Shown: positions 1 through 5,701, numbered from the stretch's first letter. The stretch is DNA of 5,701 bases from Comamonadaceae bacterium (GCA_947466165.1 CANIDW010000113.1:1-5701), one strand, 5' to 3'. The notes: generated from the sequence alone by a model not told the origin. Numbers and translations are program-made.

Positions 1-290
1 TCAAACACGGGCCCATGGTCTATGACCAGGCCGGCCGCGTGGCCACGATTGACGGCCACATGATCGAGCTGTCGGCGCGCGAACTCGGCCTGCTCGAAGT
101 GCTGCTGCAACGTGCCGGGCGACTCGTCAGCAAAGACCAGCTGGTCGAGCGCTTGTGTGAGTGGGGCGAGGAAGTCAGCAACAACGCCATCGAGGTCTAC
201 ATTCACCGCCTGCGCAAGAAGATCGAGAAGGGTCCGATCCGCATCGCCACCGTACGCGGACTGGGTTACTGCCTCGAAAAAATCCCTTGA
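1..290 (+). CDS. Response regulator, OmpR/PhoB family, C-terminal DNA-binding part (5' truncated)
   Basis: This is the C-terminal part of a two-component response regulator. The reading frame is open from base 3 to the TGA at 288-290, and the receiver domain lies off the left edge. The visible 95 or so residues form a complete winged-helix effector domain (Trans_reg_C). Early on is the helix LSARELGLLEVLLQRAGRLV, then SKDQLVERL, the recognition-helix region NNAIEVYIHRLRKKI and the C-terminal wing IRIATVRGLGYCLEK. All are hallmarks of the OmpR/PhoB class, which binds direct repeats at target promoters once phosphorylated. The pattern is closest to the TctD/QseB subgroup. The histidine kinase gene 124 bases downstream on the same strand is the likely partner, which fits a TctDE-like pair for tricarboxylate uptake, although the ligand cannot be read from sequence. 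The family is secure; the subgroup is inferred. Confidence 0.93.
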   Translation, partial: KHGPMVYDQAGRVATIDGHMIELSARELGLLEVLLQRAGRLVSKDQLVERLCEWGEEVSNNAIEVYIHRLRKKIEKGPIRIATVRGLGYCLEKIP

Positions 291-414
291 AAACTGTGGC
301 CCCCACGCTCCCCACTTCGTGTGGTTCGCTGCCCCCCGGGGGGGCGCAGTTTTCCTTGGGGCGGCCCGGCGGAAAACTCTTGGTAAATCTCGCACTCACG
401 AGGTTGGCGCGACT
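291..414. repeat. Structured intergenic spacer with nested inverted repeats (probable dispersed repeat)
   Basis: This spacer separates the response regulator from the histidine kinase and holds three potential stems in a row. The first is CCAC (312-315) with GTGG (321-324) around a TTCGT loop. The second is a perfect CCCCCCGGGGGG palindrome (332-343) that can be flanked by CTGC (329-332) pairing with GCAG (346-349). The third is a perfect 8-base inverted repeat, AGTTTTCC (348-355) and GGAAAACT (371-378), around a 15-base GC-rich loop. From memory, similar strings with a C-run/G-run core followed by a GGGGCGGCCCGGC-like motif recur between genes in Comamonadaceae genomes, so I infer a REP-like element. 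It lies inside a likely operon, where the stems could damp read-through or shape mRNA stability. None of the stems is followed by a T-run, so a classic terminator is not supported. Confidence 0.6.
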
Positions 415-1848
415 TTGAAAATATTCCAGCGTGGTAAGCGCAGCTTGTTCGGGGAGATCCTGGACTGGATGCTCACACCCTTGTTGTTGCTGTGGCCGAT
501 CAGCCTGGCGCTGACCTGGCTGGTGGCACAAAACATCGCCGGCAAGCCTTTTGACCGCGCGCTCGAATACAACGTGCAAGCGCTGGCCAAGCTGGTGGTG
601 GTGCGCAACCAGCAGATGTTTTTTTCGCTGCCGGCACCGGCCAGAGAGATTTTGCGTGCCGATGACAGCGACCTGGTTTACTACCAGGTGCTGGGCACGC
701 GTGGTGAATTTTTGAGTGGCGAGCAAGATCTGCCGCTGCCGCCGCCGGAAATAAAACCCGTCCAAGGCGAAGTGCGTTTGCGCGAAGATGTGATGCGCGG
801 CGAGGAAGTGCGCGTGGCCTACACCTGGCTCGAGGTGGATGTGCCCCACGGTGAGCCCATGCTGGTGCAAGTGGCCGAAACACTGGAAAAGCGCAAGACA
901 CTGGCCACCGAGATTGTCAAAGGCGTGATGGTGCCGCAGTTCGTCACGCTACCGCTGGCGGTGCTGCTGGTGTGGCTGGCGCTGGTGCGCGGCATCAAAC
1001 CCCTGGCCGAGCTTGAAAAGCGCATACGTGCCCGCAAACCTGACGACATGAGCGCGCTGGACGAAAGCGCCGTGCCCGAAGAAGTTGCGCCACTGGTCTC
1101 CTCCATCAACGACTTGCTCAGCCGCCTGAAACTGTCGCTCACCACGCAAAAGCGGTTTTTAGCCGATGCCGCGCACCAGCTTAAAACGCCGCTGGCCGGT
1201 TTGCGCATGCAGGCCGATCTGGCGCAGCGCGAGACCGACGCCGAAGAGCTGAAAACGTCGCTCAAACAAATTGGCCGGGCCAGCATTCGCGCCACGCACA
1301 CCGTCAACCAGTTGCTGGCACTGGCGCGCGCCGAAACCACGGGTCGCAGTCTGACCAAAACGCCGGTGGACCTGGTGCACACGGTCTCTGAGGCCATTCA
1401 AGACTCGGTGCCGCGCGCACTCGAAAAACAAATCGACCTGGGCTACGAAGGCCCGCCTTTGGGCGAGGTGGCCAGCCGTGTGCAGGGCAATGCCACACTG
1501 CTCAAAGAGCTGGTGCGCAACCTGCTGGACAACGCTATCAATTACACGCCGGCCGGCGGCCAGGTGACTGCGCGCCTGTTGACGGACCGCTTCGGTGGCG
1601 TGGTGGTCTTGCTGGTGGAAGACACCGGTCCGGGCATACCTGAGTCAGAGCGCGAGCTGGTGTTTGAGCCTTTTTACCGGGCGCTGGGCACCAACGTGGA
1701 CGGCTCGGGCTTGGGCCTGGCCATTGTGAAAGAAATTGCGCTGCAACACGGCGCCAGCATCGACATCGGCGACGCTGACTGGCGTGGCCAAGCCCTTTCA
1801 CCGGGCACCCGGGTCACCATTCGCTTTGGCGGCACGCAGGACAACTGA
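415..1848 (+). CDS. Sensor histidine kinase, TctE/QseC-like (2CSK_N, HAMP, HisKA, HATPase)
   Basis: Inner-membrane sensor kinase of about 477 residues, a normal length for the family. A short basic N-terminus leads into membrane segment 1 (about residues 19-38). An extracytoplasmic region like the 2CSK_N sensor domain follows, then membrane segment 2 (about 172-192) and a HAMP-like linker (about 193-240). The H-box has the phospho-accepting His254 in AAHQLKTPL. The ATPase domain shows the N-box NLLDNAINY (Asn373), the G1 box DTGPGIP (403-409), the F-box FEPFYR and the G2 box GSGLGLAIV (430-438), so all catalytic motifs are intact. It should phosphorylate the regulator encoded just upstream. 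I chose TTG at 415 because it falls just before the membrane segment, with a weak AGG (401-403) upstream. The frame stays open further upstream through the repeat spacer, but that stretch does not read as protein. ATG at 469 would start inside segment 1. The sensed ligand is unknown; carboxylates are a guess from TctE. Confidence 0.92.
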   Translation: MKIFQRGKRSLFGEILDWMLTPLLLLWPISLALTWLVAQNIAGKPFDRALEYNVQALAKLVVVRNQQMFFSLPAPAREILRADDSDLVYYQVLGTRGEFLSGEQDLPLPPPEIKPVQGEVRLREDVMRGEEVRVAYTWLEVDVPHGEPMLVQVAETLEKRKTLATEIVKGVMVPQFVTLPLAVLLVWLALVRGIKPLAELEKRIRARKPDDMSALDESAVPEEVAPLVSSINDLLSRLKLSLTTQKRFLADAAHQLKTPLAGLRMQADLAQRETDAEELKTSLKQIGRASIRATHTVNQLLALARAETTGRSLTKTPVDLVHTVSEAIQDSVPRALEKQIDLGYEGPPLGEVASRVQGNATLLKELVRNLLDNAINYTPAGGQVTARLLTDRFGGVVVLLVEDTGPGIPESERELVFEPFYRALGTNVDGSGLGLAIVKEIALQHGASIDIGDADWRGQALSPGTRVTIRFGGTQDN

Positions 1849-1886
1849 GCCCTTGCCAAGTGGCTACGGTCAGCCCCGCAGCGTCT

Positions 1887-4835
1887 TCAGGCGCTCAGGT
1901 GCTTGCCGACAATGCCGGCCAACTCAAACATGGTCACCTGTGGCTTGCCGAACACCGCAAGCAACTTGGCATCGGCGTTGATGGCGCGCTTGTTGGCCGC
2001 GTCCTGCAGGCCTTGGGCCTTGATGTAGTCCCACAGCTTTTTGATGACCTGCGTGCGCGCCACCGGCTCAGCGCCGATGACGGCAGCCAGCGCCTCACTG
2101 GGCTTGAGCCCGCTGCCGGGTTTGGCCACGCGTGGCACTTTCGGCTTAGCCGCTTTGGCTGCGGGCGCTTTTTTGGCAACAACTTTTTTAGCGGCCGCTG
2201 CGCCTTTGGCTGCGACCGTTTTACCAAACGGCGTTTTCACCGCGCGCGCCGGGCCCGCAGCGGTCTTGCGCGGCGGAAACTTGGAGGGCGCAAATTCAAA
2301 ATTGACTTTGCCGGCTTCGGCGTCCCAGGCCAGCATGGCTTTGAAAGGCCTGCGCGTGCGCATGGAAACAAATTTGTCGAGCAGGTCGGTCTTGCCGGTG
2401 CCCAGCAACTTTTGCATCTGCTCGTGGTCCACCGGCTGCTGCAAGATCATGGTGCCGGTTTTGAAATCGCAACTCGGTGTAGGTTGCGCCAGCGTGGGCA
2501 CAGACTTTTCGCAGACATAGTTTTTGCCGTGTTCGTGCACCGGGCTGCCGCACTTGGGGCAGGCGCCCAAGGATGTGGCCGCGCCAAAGTCGATGATCTC
2601 GCCGCTCTCGGCGTTCTTGTCGTCGCCAAAGTCAAACTCGAGCTTGTAGTTTTTGCTCTCTTCGTCGAACTTGATGACCATCTCGGCCGTGAAAGGCCAG
2701 CCGGCCTTGGAGCGAAAACCGTCCAGTGGGCCGATTTTTTTATCACGCAGGAACTGCTCGACCTCGGCGACTTCAAAGGTGCGGCCGGCCGGCGTCTTGC
2801 CAAAAGAGAAGCCGCAACCTTCGCCGGCGCCTGCCTTGCCGCCGCAGGTGTAGCGACGGTAGTTTTCCTTGATGATGCCGCCGCAGTTGGGGCAGGGAGC
2901 TTCCAGGGTGGCGTAGTCGCCGGGAATGGTGTCCTTGTCGTAGCCCTTGGCCTTGTTGACCAGGCGCTCGGTCATGCTGGCGATCTCGGCCATGAAGCTT
3001 TCGCGGCTGAGCTGGCCCAGCTCCATTTGCGCGAGCTTGTGTTCCCACTCACCGGTCAGGTCGGCGCGTGAGAGTTCTTCCACACCCAGGCCGCGTAAGA
3101 GCGTCATGAGTTGAAAAGCCTTGGCCGTGGGGATCAGCTCGCGGCCTTCGCGCAGCATGTATTTTTCAGCAATCAGGCCCTCGATGGTGGCAGCGCGCGT
3201 AGCGGGCGTGCCCAGGCCTTTTTCCTGCATGGCTTCACGCAGTTCGTCGTCTTCAATGGTCTTGCCAGCGCCTTCCATGGCGCCCAGTAGCGTGGCCTCG
3301 GAGTAGCGTGCGGGCGGCCGGGTTTTCAGGCCCTTGGGCTCGACTGTTTCTGCGCCCACCAACTCACCGGGCTTGACGGGCACCAGGTTCTGGCCCTTGT
3401 CGCCGTCTTTGGGCTCGGGCACTTCGTCGGCAGCTTCTTTGCCGTAAATCGCCAGCCAGCCCGGCTTGACCAGCACCTTGCCTTCGGTCTTGAAACTATG
3501 ACCTGCGGCCTTGGTGATGCGGGTCGTGACCAGGTATTCGGCACTGGGAAAAAACACCGACATGAAACGGCGCACCACCAGATCGTAGAGTTTTTGCTCG
3601 GCATCACTCAGGCCGCTGGGTGCTTGCAGCGTGGGGATGATGGCAAAGTGGTCGCTGACCTTGGCGTTGTCAAAGATGCGTTTGCTGGGCTTGATATAGC
3701 CATTGTTCAGCGCTACCAAGGCGTGTGGCGCCAGGTGCTTCATCTCGCTGCCGGCGAGCATTTCAAAGGTCTGCTTGACCACCGGCACATAGTCTTCGGG
3801 CAGGGCGCGCGAATCGGTACGCGGGTAGGTCAGCGCCTTGTGTCGCTCGTACAGGCTTTGCGCGATCGACAGCGTGGTCTTGGCCGAAAAGCCGAACTTG
3901 CCGTTGGCTTCTCGTTGCAACGAGGTCAAATCAAACAGCAGGCCGGCGGCTTGCGTGGTCGGCTTGGACTCTTCGCTGACGCTGGCTTTCTGGCCGCGCA
4001 CGGCGTCTGCAATGCGGCGTGCATCGGCCTCGGTCCAAACGCGGTCGGCCTTGAGCTCGGCATCAGGCTCGGCATTGTCTGCGTTGGCGGCGGCTTTCTT
4101 CCAGGCCGGGTCAAACCACTTGCCGGGGTACTCGCCGGCTTCGGCGGCAAAGCTGGCGTGCACTTCCCAGTAGTTGCGGCTGACAAACTTGCGGATTTTT
4201 TCTTCGCGCTCAACCACCACGCTCAGCGTCGGCGTTTGCACGCGGCCCACGGTGGTCAAAAAGAAACCGCCGTCGCGCGAGTTGAAGGCCGTCATGGCGC
4301 GCGTGCCATTGATACCGACCATCCAGTCGGCCTCAGAGCGGCAACGCGCGGCATCGGCCAAGGGCAGCATCTGCGCGTCGCTGCGCAGGCTGGCAAAACC
4401 GTCGCGGATGGCGGCCGGCGTCATGGACTGCAGCCACAGGCGCTGCACCGGGTGCTTGGCTTTGGAATACTGCTGGATCAACCGGAAGATGAGCTCGCCT
4501 TCGCGGCCCGCGTCACAGGCGTTGACCAGGGCGTCCACGTCTTTGCGCTTGGCCAGCTTGACGATGGCGTTGAGCCGGGTCTTGGTCTTGTCGATGGGCT
4601 TGAGGTCAAAGTAGGGCGGAATGACGGGCAGGTTGGCAAAACTCCATTTGCCGCGCTTGACGTCAAATTCTTCCGGCGCCTGGATCTCCACCAGGTGGCC
4701 GACGGCCGAGGTGACGATCCAGTCATCACTCTCAAAGTACTCGTCGTGCTTTTCGAACTTGCCCGCCGTGGGCGTGATGGCGCGCACGATGTCTTGAGCC
4801 ACCGAGGGCTTTTCCGCAATCACCAGAGTTTTCAT
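1887..4835 (-). CDS. topB: DNA topoisomerase III (type IA) with C-terminal SWIB domain
   Basis: Type IA topoisomerase, 982 residues, which cuts one DNA strand through a 5'-phosphotyrosine link and passes another strand, mainly to decatenate replication and recombination intermediates. The Toprim domain opens with MKTLVIAEKPS (Glu8) and has CDAGREGELIF (Asp108 to Glu114). The core carries VGRVQTPTLS, the nucleophile Tyr337 in TYPRTDSR, and GLGTPATRA. Then come a four-cysteine module (C648, C651, C664, C674), a topoisomerase C-terminal repeat (about 690-740), a second cysteine module (C759, C762, C775, C789), a second repeat (about 803-853), a Lys/Ala/Pro-rich linker (about 858-909) and a SWIB domain (about 910-982). 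E. coli TopB is about 650 residues, so the tail is a large addition. The frame is open 39 codons further upstream, but the ATG at 4833-4835 gives the family N-terminus, has GAAGAA (4842-4847) as a likely ribosome site, and overlaps the tlpA-like stop. Confidence 0.97.
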   Translation of the reverse strand: MKTLVIAEKPSVAQDIVRAITPTAGKFEKHDEYFESDDWIVTSAVGHLVEIQAPEEFDVKRGKWSFANLPVIPPYFDLKPIDKTKTRLNAIVKLAKRKDVDALVNACDAGREGELIFRLIQQYSKAKHPVQRLWLQSMTPAAIRDGFASLRSDAQMLPLADAARCRSEADWMVGINGTRAMTAFNSRDGGFFLTTVGRVQTPTLSVVVEREEKIRKFVSRNYWEVHASFAAEAGEYPGKWFDPAWKKAAANADNAEPDAELKADRVWTEADARRIADAVRGQKASVSEESKPTTQAAGLLFDLTSLQREANGKFGFSAKTTLSIAQSLYERHKALTYPRTDSRALPEDYVPVVKQTFEMLAGSEMKHLAPHALVALNNGYIKPSKRIFDNAKVSDHFAIIPTLQAPSGLSDAEQKLYDLVVRRFMSVFFPSAEYLVTTRITKAAGHSFKTEGKVLVKPGWLAIYGKEAADEVPEPKDGDKGQNLVPVKPGELVGAETVEPKGLKTRPPARYSEATLLGAMEGAGKTIEDDELREAMQEKGLGTPATRAATIEGLIAEKYMLREGRELIPTAKAFQLMTLLRGLGVEELSRADLTGEWEHKLAQMELGQLSRESFMAEIASMTERLVNKAKGYDKDTIPGDYATLEAPCPNCGGIIKENYRRYTCGGKAGAGEGCGFSFGKTPAGRTFEVAEVEQFLRDKKIGPLDGFRSKAGWPFTAEMVIKFDEESKNYKLEFDFGDDKNAESGEIIDFGAATSLGACPKCGSPVHEHGKNYVCEKSVPTLAQPTPSCDFKTGTMILQQPVDHEQMQKLLGTGKTDLLDKFVSMRTRRPFKAMLAWDAEAGKVNFEFAPSKFPPRKTAAGPARAVKTPFGKTVAAKGAAAAKKVVAKKAPAAKAAKPKVPRVAKPGSGLKPSEALAAVIGAEPVARTQVIKKLWDYIKAQGLQDAANKRAINADAKLLAVFGKPQVTMFELAGIVGKHLSA
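1890..2108 (-). other. SWIB/MDM2-like domain at the TopB C-terminus
   Basis: The last 73 or so residues of TopB fit the SWIB fold found in SWI/SNF complex subunits and in small stand-alone bacterial SWIB proteins. Signature pieces are LAAVIGAEPVARTQVIKKLW, WDYIKAQGLQD, NKRAINADAKLLAVFG and the closing MFELAGIVGKHL. The reading frame runs through from the topoisomerase with no stop or frameshift, so this is a fusion and not a neighbouring gene. SWIB domains are thought to mediate protein contacts. A SWIB domain fused to chlamydial topoisomerase I is the known parallel. Its role in TopB is unknown. Confidence 0.9.
2109..2264 (-). other. Lys/Ala/Pro-rich histone-H1-like linker of TopB
   Basis: About 52 residues (858-909) between the last topoisomerase repeat and the SWIB domain are almost only Lys, Ala, Pro, Val, Arg and Gly. 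An example is AKKVVAKKAPAAKAAKPK. The composition resembles bacterial H1-like tails, such as those in chlamydial Hc proteins and AlgP. It should be disordered, strongly basic and able to contact DNA non-specifically. The low-complexity coding sequence is a likely site of length variation between strains. Confidence 0.8.
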
Positions 4836-5350
4836 AAAAAATTCTTCAAACCTTGTACATCTTCGGGAAACAAGCTCCCGGATTCTGCAAAAACAACTTT
4901 TCCATCCCGACCGCGCACCACCACCACCGGCAAGCCGCGTGGCTTGGGCCACACCGCGGCAGCCTGCGTCGCCATGGCCACCGGAAACCCGTAGCCCTTG
5001 GCCTTCAAATGCGCGCTGGCCGCCGCCGGCTGCTTGTCTATCGACAGCCCCAGCAGCACCAACCCATCGCTACGGTGCGCCCGCCACAGCGCATCCATAT
5101 GCGGCGACTGTTCCGCACAAAAAGGGCACCAACTGGCCCACCAGTACACCACAAGCACTTTTCCCCGGGCCTGATCTGGGCCCCAGACGCTGCCGTCAAG
5201 CATTGTCAAAGCGGGGACCGCGAGCGCACTGCCAAGGGCAGGCAAGGGCGCGCCCGGCTCGGCCGCCATGGCGGCCAAGCCCAGAGGCGCCAGCCCCAGC
5301 ACCACCGCCCGGTGCGCGGCCAAACCCATGACGCTGCGTCTGTTCAACAT
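4832..5350 (-). CDS. TlpA-like thioredoxin-fold protein, exported
   Basis: Predicted exported thiol-disulfide oxidoreductase of 172 residues, a usual size for the TlpA/ResA group. The N-terminus has twin arginines (MLNRRSVMG) and a hydrophobic Ala/Leu stretch ending near AAMAAEP (about residue 30), so a Tat-type or Sec-type signal peptide is likely; there is no lipobox cysteine. The thioredoxin fold shows VLVVYWWASWCPFCAEQSP with the redox pair Cys75 and Cys78, the strand LVLLGLSID, and the conserved cis-proline in RGLP (Pro141). Such proteins reduce or oxidise extracytoplasmic cysteines, for example during cytochrome c maturation, but the partner is not identifiable here. ATG at 5348-5350 is chosen because AGGAG (5357-5361) sits 6 bases upstream. 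An in-frame ATG 19 codons earlier (5405-5407) lacks such a site and would bury the signal peptide. The stop overlaps the topB start by four bases (ATGA), which implies coupled translation. Confidence 0.92.
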   Translation of the reverse strand: MLNRRSVMGLAAHRAVVLGLAPLGLAAMAAEPGAPLPALGSALAVPALTMLDGSVWGPDQARGKVLVVYWWASWCPFCAEQSPHMDALWRAHRSDGLVLLGLSIDKQPAAASAHLKAKGYGFPVAMATQAAAVWPKPRGLPVVVVRGRDGKVVFAESGSLFPEDVQGLKNFL

Positions 5351-5356
5351 GGCGTG

Positions 5357-5361
5357 CTCCT
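5357..5361 (-). promoter_or_regulatory. Ribosome binding site of the tlpA-like gene
   Basis: On the minus strand the sequence reads TAAGGAG, then CACGCC, then ATG. The AGGAG core is 6 bases from the start codon, near-ideal spacing. It decides the start in favour of 5350 over the longer in-frame ATG at 5407. Confidence 0.8.
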
Positions 5362-5377
5362 TACAATACGGCTCTTC

Positions 5378-5408
5378 GTGCGCGCGCACCTGCGCGCGCA
5401 CATGCATG
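5378..5408. repeat. Tandem GC-alternating palindromes in the divergent control region
   Basis: GTGCGCGCGCAC (5378-5389) is a perfect 12-base palindrome and TGCGCGCGCA (5391-5400) a perfect 10-base one. Together they give an 11-base direct repeat, TGCGCGCGCAC, starting at 5379 and 5391, a 12-base period. CATGCATG (5401-5408) is a third palindrome alongside. Bases 5391-5408 alternate strictly between pyrimidine and purine, as do 5378-5389, the pattern that favours left-handed (Z) DNA under negative supercoiling. The site lies between the divergent tlpA-topB operon and the SET gene, so it could be an operator, a hairpin in the tlpA leader RNA, or a supercoiling-sensitive element. Confidence 0.7.
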
Positions 5409-5413
5409 AATTA

Positions 5414-5441
5414 ACCATACCAAATTTTCAAACGTGTTCAA
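5414..5441 (-). promoter_or_regulatory. Possible sigma-70-type promoter for the tlpA-topB operon
   Basis: On the minus strand TTGAAC (5436-5441) and TATGGT (5414-5419) are separated by 16 bases. Each matches four of six consensus positions. Transcription would start near 5406, at the edge of the palindromes, leaving a leader of about 55 bases before the tlpA-like ATG. The -35 element overlaps the proposed GTG start of the SET gene on the other strand. The match is modest and not verified. Confidence 0.35.
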
Positions 5442-5701
5442 AAATCAGCCTTCCGCTCTGTCTCCGGCCCCGGCCGTTTCTGCTCCCGCGCCCTCGATGC
5501 GCCGCATCCAGACGCGCCGCTCCGGTGTGCATGGCAAGGGCATGTTTGCCGTGCAAGACCTGGCCGAAGGCGAGACGCTGATTGAGTACGTGGGCGAGAT
5601 CATCAGCTGGAAAGAAGCGCTGCGCCGTCACCCGCATGACCCGACGGACCCCAACCACACCTTTTACTTTCACGTTGATGAAAAGCACGTGATCGACGCC
5701 A
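5434..5701 (+). CDS. SET-domain protein (putative lysine methyltransferase), 3' truncated
   Basis: Start of a small bacterial SET-domain protein, running off the right edge. SET domains transfer methyl groups from S-adenosylmethionine to protein lysines. Visible signatures are RRSGVHGKGMFAVQDLAEGE (the N-terminal SET motif with GxG), LIEYVGEIIS and DPNHTFYFHVDEKHVIDA. The NHSC motif and the catalytic tyrosine would lie beyond the window, so activity cannot be judged. The start is uncertain. GTG at 5434 gives a 21-residue Pro/Ala/Ser-rich leader (MFKNQPSALSPAPAVSAPAP and onward), while ATG at 5497 begins directly at the SET domain (MRRIQTRRSGV). Neither has a clear ribosome site, and the frame is open from 5410. 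I prefer GTG because the leader keeps coding-like composition. It is transcribed divergently from tlpA-topB. The substrate is unknown; close relatives in Burkholderiales are generally uncharacterised. Confidence 0.88.
   Translation, partial: MFKNQPSALSPAPAVSAPAPSMRRIQTRRSGVHGKGMFAVQDLAEGETLIEYVGEIISWKEALRRHPHDPTDPNHTFYFHVDEKHVIDA

Noticed and set aside
112..414. Upstream extension of the histidine kinase frame, overlapping the response regulator
   Set aside because: This stretch translates the regulator's DNA out of frame and then the GC palindrome spacer, giving Arg/Ser/Pro-rich sequence unlike kinase N-termini.
1849..1886. Terminator in the convergent gap between kinase and topB
   Set aside because: Only a 4-base stem with a 2-base loop (GCCA/TGGC at 1855-1864) is present, with no T-run on either strand; too weak to call.
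1860..3071. Long plus-strand open frame of about 403 codons opposite the 3' part of topB
   Set aside because: It is antisense to a clearly conserved gene. Its translation is rich in Gly, Ala, Arg and His with no recognisable domain, as expected from GC-rich codon bias on the opposite strand.
4836..4952. 39-codon N-terminal extension of topB
   Set aside because: It lies out of frame within the tlpA-like gene and lacks family similarity; MKTLVIAEKPS is the normal TopB beginning.
3498..4994. Long plus-strand open frame of about 498 codons opposite the 5' half of topB
   Set aside because: The frame mirrors topB codons and has low-complexity composition with no family motif. It also runs into the tlpA-like gene.
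5378..5400. CRISPR-like or satellite repeat
   Set aside because: There are only two repeat units of 11 bases, separated by a single base and with no spacers.
5428..5688. Minus-strand open frame of 86 codons opposite the SET gene
   Set aside because: It is a shadow of the SET coding sequence, which has clear SET motifs on the plus strand.

Overview
The window is GC-rich bacterial DNA. Its protein sequences look most like Betaproteobacteria of the order Burkholderiales, probably family Comamonadaceae (Rhodoferax/Polaromonas/Acidovorax type). This placement comes from remembered family resemblance: the TctDE-like two-component pair, the long SWIB-tailed topoisomerase III and the small SET protein. 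No database search was run.

Layout. (1) 1-290, plus strand: the C-terminal winged-helix part of an OmpR-family response regulator, cut by the window edge. (2) 291-414: a 124-base spacer with several inverted repeats, including a C6G6 palindrome, probably a dispersed intergenic repeat. (3) 415-1848, plus: the cognate sensor histidine kinase, complete, probably starting at TTG. (4) 1849-1886: a short convergent gap with no convincing terminator. (5) 1887-4835, minus: topB, a 982-residue DNA topoisomerase III. Its type IA core is followed by two four-cysteine modules, two topoisomerase C-terminal repeats, a Lys/Ala/Pro-rich histone-H1-like linker and a terminal SWIB domain. (6) 4832-5350, minus: a TlpA-like exported thioredoxin whose stop overlaps the topB start (ATGA), so the two form an operon read leftward. 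(7) 5351-5433: a divergent control region with two tandem GC-alternating palindromes and a plausible minus-strand promoter. (8) 5434 to the right edge, plus: the N-terminal part of a bacterial SET-domain protein, cut by the window end.

How the parts may work together. The regulator and kinase form a signalling pair, probably for a carboxylate or a similar periplasmic signal. The tlpA-topB operon joins an extracytoplasmic thiol-redox protein to a cytoplasmic DNA-decatenating enzyme by translational overlap, which has no obvious functional logic. The most interesting feature is a small locus with three chromatin-like parts: a SWIB domain and an H1-like tail on the topoisomerase, and a divergently transcribed SET (lysine methyltransferase-type) gene. 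Chlamydiae are also known for SWIB-topoisomerase fusions, H1-like proteins and a SET protein. A link between the SET protein and the lysine-rich tail is a testable idea, not something the sequence proves.
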